Positions 7,371 through 10,669 of a stretch of DNA of 10,669 bases are shown here, in pieces. Location: contig JAUCNG010397145.1 in NCBI GenBank assembly GCA_032353305.1, positions 1 to 10,669 of the forward strand, written 5' to 3'. How positions within the stretch are numbered: the stretch's first letter is position 1; every line of letters begins with the position of its first letter. Both the position numbers and the translations under genes were made by a program. This DNA is from Cephalothrix spiralis. Its lineage: Eukaryota > Nemertea > Palaeonemertea > Archinemertea > Cephalotrichidae. The notes under the pieces were generated by a model. The model searched no databases. It saw only the letters and a program-made list of their open reading frames with translations, and had not been told where the DNA came from.

Positions 7371-8925
7371 GTACTTATCACATGAAGTTCAGTCTGAAAA
7401 GCGGAGCAGACACATTGCCACTAACGATCCGTTAATTATATGCGATGATAAACGAAATCCCAATTACATACCGGGCACAGCCTCACAGGTAGTATTTACA
7501 TCCCGGCGTAGGTTATGGATATAACATTAGTCCAGTTAGCTGTCAAATTCCTAATGAATTTAACCTGTTTGTCTTTAGCATATGCATGTACCAATTACAG
7601 TTTCAAACAATTGCCTAAATTTGCCTTTATATAGCCCAAAAAAAGCAGAAAAGTATTTTTTGGGCAAAACATTAAAAATGTAGGTCACCAATCAGAAAAG
7701 TAACACAGGTAACGAAGGACAACTACTGTCGATCCCAACAATCCTTCATGTCCTGATTTACCTATTTAAGTCAAAAACCACAGTAAATCTATTTTATTGC
7801 CTGATAATACTGACAAAAGGGAGACAGAGTTCAGAAAAACTATCTCGTAAATTTTGAAGTAAATTTAATCAAACGAAACGTTTCGTGTAATAGCTGAAAA
7901 GCTAACTAAATCTAAAAATTAACGAGAAGAATGTCTTGTGGCGCAATCAATAAATTGTTGTCCCTATAGACTTATCTCGGCCAGAAGATTTGGGAATGAA
8001 AATTAATGAACGACTTAACAGATAGAATGTTTCTCGAGAAGGAAGGATGATTCTGAGTGATCGACATACAATATAGACGTTTACCAAAATACCAGTATAT
8101 TGTTTTCTGTTATTGCTCCGTAAAATCTACGTTATGACGAGAGAACAATACATATATTGTTCTCCGCTTACCTCGTAAAATCAAACGTTTTACCGGCACA
8201 GCCTTTTGATCGCCATTACAACAGAATTCTTTTCAATTCAAATAGATGGCGTAATGCTTCAGTGAGCCGACGGAAAGATGGCTGCCAATTGTCGGTCCCG
8301 GAGATACCGCATTTTCAATGCAGAATTTTAATAGGACTGTATTGAACGAGGTGTCTTTAATTAAAATAAGAGTAACATATTCATCGCCATTTTCAATAGA
8401 CCGCTTTTGATCAGATTGAATAGCGAATATATTCTGTTTGCGTCAGGCAACCGCCGAATCAAATGGCTGACCATTATCTCAAACTGAAATATACTGTAGT
8501 TCAATGCATATTGCAGAATAGAATATGTTGTATTGTACGATGTATCGTTAAGAAGATTTTTTACGTTGTGATAAAACCGGGAGAACATGTATAAGTTTGG
8601 TTTGTCAAACTTCTTGCGTCTCCAGAAAAAGTTATATTTCTACTATTTAAAAAAAGTCTGGTGGTATTGCATAAAATACCTTAATCTTAGCTAGTTTGTC
8701 TCGCTTTTCAATGATACCCAGGGTCATCAATTCATATCACGCATAACTGCGATTCACTGATTCGAAATTGTCTTGTAACATATAACCAATGTATTAGAAA
8801 TTGTGTTTTGGTGCCCGTTTTTGAATGTTAAACCATCTTCATGAAAAGAGGAGAACCAAGGCAAATTTAGGTTTAGAGCAGGTCTATTACAGCCCATTCA
8901 CATTGTAATAAAACATCACTTAGTC
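7371..8925. other. Non-coding region, no gene recognised
   Basis: About 1.55 kb without a supported gene. Small structures are a perfect 10-bp hairpin GCCCAAAAAA/TTTTTTGGGC (7634-7643 and 7656-7665) and a 14-bp palindrome ACGAAACGTTTCGT (7873-7886). A minus-strand frame stays open for about 90 codons around 8361-8640, but it has no recognisable domain and no convincing donor site. Any further exons of the minus-strand C1 gene here were not detected. Confidence 0.45.
7634..7665. repeat. Perfect 10-bp hairpin
   Basis: GCCCAAAAAA and TTTTTTGGGC are separated by 12 bases. It sits alone in non-coding DNA, and no role can be assigned. Confidence 0.7.
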
Positions 8926-8988
8926 TACCCTGACTGGTAAGGGTTGGTACGCGGCGCAATCTTATCACTAGGAACGAGTGCTACCCCA
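8926..8988 (+). repeat. Non-coding copy of the receptor-stalk repeat
   Basis: This segment aligns with receptor codons 654-678 (5685-5759): 44 of 52 matches, then a 12-base gap, then 11 of 11. Read in the equivalent frame it carries a stop (TAA where the receptor has CAA), yet still spells VRG and SLGTSATP. Its flanks show no convincing further match to the receptor. It is therefore either an independent copy of a short repeat or the only surviving scrap of a duplicated receptor exon. Confidence 0.75.
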
Positions 8989-9145
8989 TACCTGTTACCT
9001 AGGGTCTTCAGCACAGTATACACTTAGTCAACCTTTGCTGAGATATATTACTCTCTAATAAAAATAAGGATTAAACTATGATTGCCTTTTTAAGAGATAC
9101 TGTACACATGTATGCCAAAAACAATAAAATCAGAAATTTACTTAC

Positions 9146-9183
9146 GGATGGTTGGCACTGTGCATGGCAGATGAATTTACATA
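9146..9183 (-). CDS. Internal exon, second half of a C1 zinc-finger domain
   Basis: This 38-base exon on the minus strand is preceded by a strong acceptor (TTCTTTTTTGCAG, AG at 9184-9185) and followed by a perfect donor (GTAAGT, from 9145 down). Joined to the exon 9569-9680, whose last base is G, it reads in frame as VCKFICHAQCQPS. This supplies the second cysteine of a C-x2-C pair, the His after four residues and the Cys after two more, exactly completing the C1 zinc-ligand pattern. It ends in phase 0. The last cysteine expected seven residues later would lie in the next exon, which was not found. The intron between the two exons is 384-385 bases. Confidence 0.82.
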
Positions 9184-9568
9184 CTGCAAAAAAGAATTAA
9201 GAATTTGAAATTAAAAAACTTTAGACACGATTGAGACAAAATACCAATTTGAGTCATAAATCGTCACGGTGGACCGCATGGACGTTCCTAGCGTTCCAAG
9301 TCGTCCAACTTAAACTCTAGTCATTCGGGCGGCGTTCCGCAAAACATGCTAGCACCAGAGAGAAGGAATCCTACCACTGGAAACATGCGCATTGGTGTAT
9401 ATCAATGTAACCAACTGCCCTGCCACACAGAGGCCAATAAAGCCATTTTCGTCGCAAAGGTTGTTTATTTTAGCAAATTACGGTCATCTATCAGATTTTA
9501 ATTTGTAACAACTAAATTTGCTTAAAACATTTTCATTGAAAATATGCAAATTGAAAGCTATGCCATAC

Positions 9569-9680
9569 CTTTACACACGGACCCGTTACTCCATACAGTC
9601 TGTCCACAAAATGCACAGTTTTTTGGCTTCCTGAAATTTTTATTCCGAAATGTGTGACATTTGTTGGCTAAGTCTTCCGG
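9569..9680 (-). CDS. Internal exon, first half of a C1 (phorbol-ester/DAG-type) domain
   Basis: This 112-base minus-strand exon follows a textbook polypyrimidine tract and acceptor (TTTCTCTTTCTTTTTTAG) and ends at AAAG|GTATGG. In its only sensible frame it begins PEDLANKC and has H9, then C22 (His-x12-Cys), C25 (C-x2-C) and C36 (after ten residues). It ends at K37 plus one base, and the next exon (9146-9183) continues in phase. The combined pattern H-x12-C-x2-C-x10-C-x2-C-x4-H-x2-C is a C1 zinc finger. Classical C1 domains have 13-14 residues between the second and third cysteines. The shorter ten is what I recall for the atypical C1 of tensins, so a tensin-like cytoskeletal adaptor is the leading guess. 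The rest of the protein lies outside or was not detected. Confidence 0.85.
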
Positions 9681-9689
9681 CTAAAAAAG

Positions 9690-10150
9690 AAAGAGAAACA
9701 AATTTAAAATAAAATCAACAGTATCAGCGCGCTATTAAGTCAGGGGCTCTATATTCACTTACTGGCACAATATCTTTAAAAAATAGCTTTGAAGGAACAT
9801 ATCATTTTTAATTTAAGCAAGGGTTCACTGGGTTTATATTGTGAGAGCTCTAAGAAAAATTCTGTAACTCTTCAGTTCACCAGTTCAGCTCAGTATCAAA
9901 ACTGGAGACTAAGCAAGTCCAGTACACAAGTCAACAGCAGGATTACCCGAATGGAGGAGGGAGGTTCTGTTGCGGTAAGACTTCACTCCGTCACGTTCCC
10001 ACTTAACCCAGAAATATTTTCCATTCTTTCATAATTTCAAAATTCCCTGACCATGTCAAAATAGACTTGGAATGTAGCCTACTAAAATAGGAAAGTATAC
10101 ACAAGACTATAGTAACTTCAACTAAGTGGATTATTTCAATTGAGTAAATA
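9690..10150. other. Mostly intronic or intergenic, one weak exon candidate
   Basis: No supported gene. A plus-strand stretch 9876-9974 is bounded by an acceptor-like CTCTTCAG and a donor-like GCG|GTAAGA and is open in two frames, but encodes nothing recognisable. A minus-strand donor GTAAGT lies near 9767, with no clear exon before it. Otherwise the sequence is AT-rich and featureless. Confidence 0.4.
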
Positions 10151-10222
10151 GCGTTGGTGGCCGGTGGGATAAGGCAATCGGACCGCGATCCAAGGGTCGC
10201 TGGTTCGAATACTGGCAAGGGC
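10151..10222 (+). mobile_element. tRNA-derived repeat head (SINE head or tRNA pseudogene)
   Basis: An A-box-like stretch (TGGCCGGTGGGATAAGGC, 10157-10174) and a perfect B-box sequence GGTTCGAATAC (10202-10212) are spaced as in a tRNA. The stems do not fold well: in particular, the bases after the T loop do not pair with the preceding GCTGG. It is therefore not a functional tRNA. The following 150 bases share no clear block with the SINE bodies at 2175 and 3416, so this is probably a different SINE family. The 3' end of the element is not defined. Confidence 0.55.
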
Positions 10223-10416
10223 AAACTTTTCTTTTCTTTGGGGACAAGATGAGATATTATTCGCGACAAAGGTCATACACGACAGATGTTCTTTTGTGAA
10301 CTTATCCCCAAGACGTCTCCCTGACTTTCACCAATCCGACTTTTGAACCAAGAAATTTTCCCCTACTTTTCAATGTATTCTAGGTAATTGGTCATCCTAA
10401 TTTAAACTACATTGTA

Positions 10417-10540
10417 ACAGAGCCACCCAGGAAGCAAACATGCCCAAGGTTCTACAAAAATAAAAAGCGGTGAAACGCCTAGACTCGAACCCAGGACCTC
10501 ATGACTACGAGTCGTACGACCACTACCATCACTCCCCACA
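10417..10540 (-). mobile_element. tRNA-derived SINE, truncated, minus strand
   Basis: Read on the minus strand, the head starts near 10540 with an A box (TGATGGTAGTGGTCG, 10517-10531 on the plus strand) and a B box GGTTCGAGTCT (10481-10491). After a T-rich linker comes GCTTCCTGGGTGGCTCTGT (10417-10435). This matches 18 of 19 bases of the motif that opens the body of the SINEs at 2175 and 3416, at a comparable distance from the B box (45 versus 57 bases). Beyond the motif the similarity fades. The head differs clearly from the head at 3296, so related bodies seem to have been joined to different tRNA-like heads, or the copy is old and truncated. Confidence 0.7.
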
Positions 10541-10669
10541 AAGTAACAAATAAACAGAAAAATTAAATAAATAGAAACAGTTGCTGTAACAAGATTGCAA
10601 TCAACAACAATTGAAACACAACTCACGGATGGCAGTAATCCAGTGTTGCATAAACAATCCAGCTTGCTC

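Noticed and set aside
7873-7886. 14-bp palindrome ACGAAACGTTTCGT as a regulatory site
   Set aside because: It is a single isolated site with no neighbouring promoter, and it does not fit an interferon-response element, which needs direct GAAA repeats.
8157-8345. Plus-strand 62-codon open frame
   Set aside because: No domain, start context or splice evidence supports it.
8361-8640. Minus-strand frame open for about 90 codons
   Set aside because: It has no recognised domain, no good donor, and lacks the cysteine expected after the C1 exon. Such lengths arise by chance.
9876-9974. Possible plus-strand exon of 99 bases between CTCTTCAG and GTAAGA
   Set aside because: It is open in two frames and neither peptide is recognisable. 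It would overlap the opposite-strand C1 gene, so chance is likely.
10151-10222. Functional tRNA gene
   Set aside because: The A and B boxes are present but the T stem and other stems do not pair, and there is no cloverleaf.
10478-10540. Functional tRNA gene on the minus strand
   Set aside because: The stems are imperfect and a SINE body motif follows the head, so it is a repeat head.
10627-10669. Possible minus-strand exon ending at a GTGAGT donor, phase-compatible with the C1 exon at 9680
   Set aside because: Only 43 bases are visible, all three frames are open, and a SINE lies next to it. The donor match alone is not enough.

Overview
The window looks like AT-rich, repeat-littered nuclear DNA of an invertebrate animal, most likely a mollusc and perhaps a bivalve. 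The reasons are a single-exon Toll-like receptor with a leucine-rich ectodomain and a TIR tail, tRNA-derived SINEs with GAA-rich 3' tails, short spliced exons elsewhere, and a dense mix of small foldback elements. The species assignment is inference; no bacterial, viral or organellar features were seen.

Layout. 1-385 is an almost perfect 385-bp palindrome. 386-3700 is non-coding and holds three related tRNA-SINEs (670-958 minus; 2132-2370 plus; 3296-3618 plus), a 92-bp degenerate 30-bp tandem repeat (3091-3182) and microsatellites. A splice acceptor at about 3700-3716 introduces the main gene, a 914-codon Toll-like receptor (3726-6470, plus): signal peptide, leucine-rich repeats, one C-terminal cysteine cluster, an unusual Ser/Thr-rich stalk, a membrane span, a TIR domain with an altered BB loop, and an acidic tail ending in a dileucine motif. 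6471-9145 is non-coding: a probable 3' untranslated region, a 100-bp inverted-repeat element bounded by 9-bp direct repeats (7253-7370), and a 63-bp copy (8926-8988) of the sequence that encodes the receptor's stalk.

On the minus strand, 9569-9680 and 9146-9183 are two short exons with consensus splice sites and matching phase. Joined, they encode most of a C1 zinc-finger domain whose spacing resembles the atypical C1 of tensins. This gene runs towards the receptor from the opposite strand; its other exons were not found. The right end (10151-10540) holds two more tRNA-derived repeat heads, one sharing a 19-base motif with the SINE bodies at 2175 and 3416.

How they relate. The receptor should sense a ligand outside the cytoplasm and signal through its TIR domain; the C1 gene would be a cytoplasmic adaptor or signalling protein. 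Nothing in the sequence links the two functionally. The most unusual observation is that the receptor's stalk codons are a copy of a GC-rich repeat that also lies in non-coding DNA 3 kb downstream.
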